Of a stretch of 45,202 nt of DNA, positions 44,306 through 45,202 are shown piece after piece; position 1 is the stretch's first letter; every line of letters starts with the position of its first letter. Source of the DNA: Sphaerosporella brunnea (taxonomy: Eukaryota; Ascomycota; Pezizomycetes; Pezizales; Pyronemataceae); assembly GCA_008704415.1 (NCBI GenBank), contig VXIS01000361.1, positions 1 to 45,202 of the forward strand. Reading direction: 5' to 3'. The position numbers and the translations under genes are program-made. The notes under the pieces are model-generated. The model was not told the DNA's origin and ran no database searches. It saw only the letters and a program-made list of their open reading frames with translations.

Positions 44306-44935
44306 TGAAGCGGGTGGGTTGAACTGATGGTTGGGTGGTTGGACGAACGGATGGTTGGACGAACGGATGGTTGGATGGTTGCAATATTGTTTTTTTCTAA
44401 AGTCCCTAAAACTAGCTGTGTGAACTAAATTTTGTGCTGGCTCTGTTGCAGGCCAGTCGTGGTTTTAGGCCAGCCACAGGCCGCCTAGGCTGTCCCTGGC
44501 TGGCCTGATACCCGAGCAGCCTAGGCCATTGAAGGGGTCCCCGAATGGCCTGAAGAATTTTAGAACCAAACCCGCGTCCGTGTTCGCAACGCTCTTCCCT
44601 GACGGCTTTGATGCGCCGTAACACATGTGTTGTTGCAACTCGCTCTGTACCAGATAAAAAAAAAATACTCCATGGAAGTGTGCAAGAAGTTTACTCTATC
44701 CCCTGGACCGTAATCTGATCCATATGGACCAGAAACGCTCGTCGCAACCGACACCCCACCTCATAACACAACAACAAGAATTTTGTAGTCCAAGAAAACC
44801 GAGGCCACGCGTCTTCTTTGTGTCTGAAAATTGTATTTATTGGGTAAAGTCAACTTTATATCTTGTTAGGTGTTGATAAATAGACCGGTGGGGGGTGGGT
44901 GTTTTGCTGTCGCAACAGCACCCGAAGCCACCAGA
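44306..44935. other. Intergenic with short minisatellite
   Basis: Directly after the protease stop, a GGTTGGACGAACGGAT-type unit is repeated about two and a half times (44330-44380). A GGCC-rich stretch with overlapping small inverted repeats follows at 44450-44550. No gene is supported. Confidence 0.5.
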
Positions 44936-45202
44936 ATGTCCGACCGAAAGCTCCGCCCACGAGACAAAGCAGTAAACTACGCCCCTACCCATACTTTGGA
45001 CGATGAGCCTGAGGTGCAGGCAGGCCCTTCTGCTTTGACAGCACCCTCAACAGGCAAACAGCGGGCAAAAAAAACGCCGAATCACCAAATATCACTCACC
45101 CACCCCCGAAAAGCCACAAAGCACTGCACCACCACCACCCAAGGGCCCTGAGGAGCGTCTCTTTGTGCCCATGATCCCGAAAACACGTGTCCACAGCGCA
45201 TA
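44936..45202 (+). CDS. 5' end of an unknown gene, cut by the window edge, probable frameshift
   Basis: From the ATG at 44936 the frame reads MSDRKLRPRDKAVNYAPTHT...TGKQRAKK. At an eight-A run (45067-45074) the coding-like reading switches frame: one frame stops at about 45151, while the neighbouring frame continues as RRITKYHSPTPEKPQS and then KGPEERLFVPMIPKTRVHSA to the end of the window without a stop. Either a one-base change in the A-run broke the gene, or an unseen splice joins the two frames. The N-terminus is basic and Pro/Thr-rich; I do not recognise the family. Confidence 0.4.

Noticed and set aside
44450..44550. GGCC-rich palindromic stretch
   Set aside because: The small inverted repeats are short, overlapping and without target duplications. 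They fit GC-rich simple sequence better than an element.
1..45202. CRISPR arrays, operons, tRNA genes and LTR retrotransposons
   Set aside because: No regularly spaced repeats, no tRNA T-loop/A-box arrangement and no paired long direct repeats were seen on reading both strands. The genome is eukaryotic, so CRISPR and operons are not expected.

Overview
This window looks like nuclear DNA of a filamentous ascomycete, most likely an Aspergillus or Penicillium relative (Eurotiales). The main reasons are split genes with short GT-AG introns (mostly 46-66 nt), the gene repertoire (GH35 beta-galactosidase, MFS sugar transporters, a pisatin-demethylase-like P450, a fungal levoglucosan-kinase-type AnmK homologue), a solitary 5S rRNA gene, and small TA-flanked MITEs. 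The genus is an inference; no marker gene is present. Exon joins were made by eye: each was chosen because it has plausible splice signals, keeps the frame and restores a family alignment.

Layout. 1-1663: no supported gene. 1664-3433 (+): SET-domain methyltransferase-like gene, four exons. 4822-6628 (+): lactose-permease-like MFS sugar transporter, six exons, with CreA-like motifs upstream. 7705-8934 (-): cysteine-rich single-pass membrane protein. 11100-12950 (+): Ser/Pro-rich coiled-coil protein of unknown function. 14460-14928 (-): decayed transposase tail. 15632-15773: MITE. 16417-20248 (+): 16-exon secreted GH35 beta-galactosidase. 20834-21093 and 22175-22712: inverted-repeat elements. 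23214-25157 (+): complete cytochrome P450 in eight exons. 26273-27953 (-) and 29636-31029 (+): a divergent pair, an MFS sugar transporter and a probable levoglucosan kinase. 31414-31530 (-): 5S rRNA. 31904-32927 (+): dead aldo/keto reductase, cut off by a 102-bp MITE. 33328-35640 (+): fungal orphan protein with a triplicated repeat in its first intron. 37855-38697 (-): unknown protein. 39246-39899: 654-bp inverted-repeat element. 41396-44305 (+): subtilisin-like protease with four C-terminal CxxC-x11-HxC modules. 44936-45202 (+): start of an unknown gene with a probable frameshift, cut by the window edge.

How the genes may work together. The theme is sugar use. A secreted beta-galactosidase and a lactose-permease-like carrier occur in the same window but are not adjacent. 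The clearest functional unit is the transporter/levoglucosan-kinase pair, which shares a 1.7-kb divergent promoter region with several matches to the CreA consensus: uptake of an anhydrosugar followed by phosphorylation is a plausible route to glucose 6-phosphate. The right third (31.4-45.2 kb) behaves like accessory DNA, with a pseudogene, MITEs, orphan genes and the protease with duplicated zinc-binding-like modules. That protease is the most unusual single gene here. I did not find an obvious multi-gene defence or biosynthetic system.
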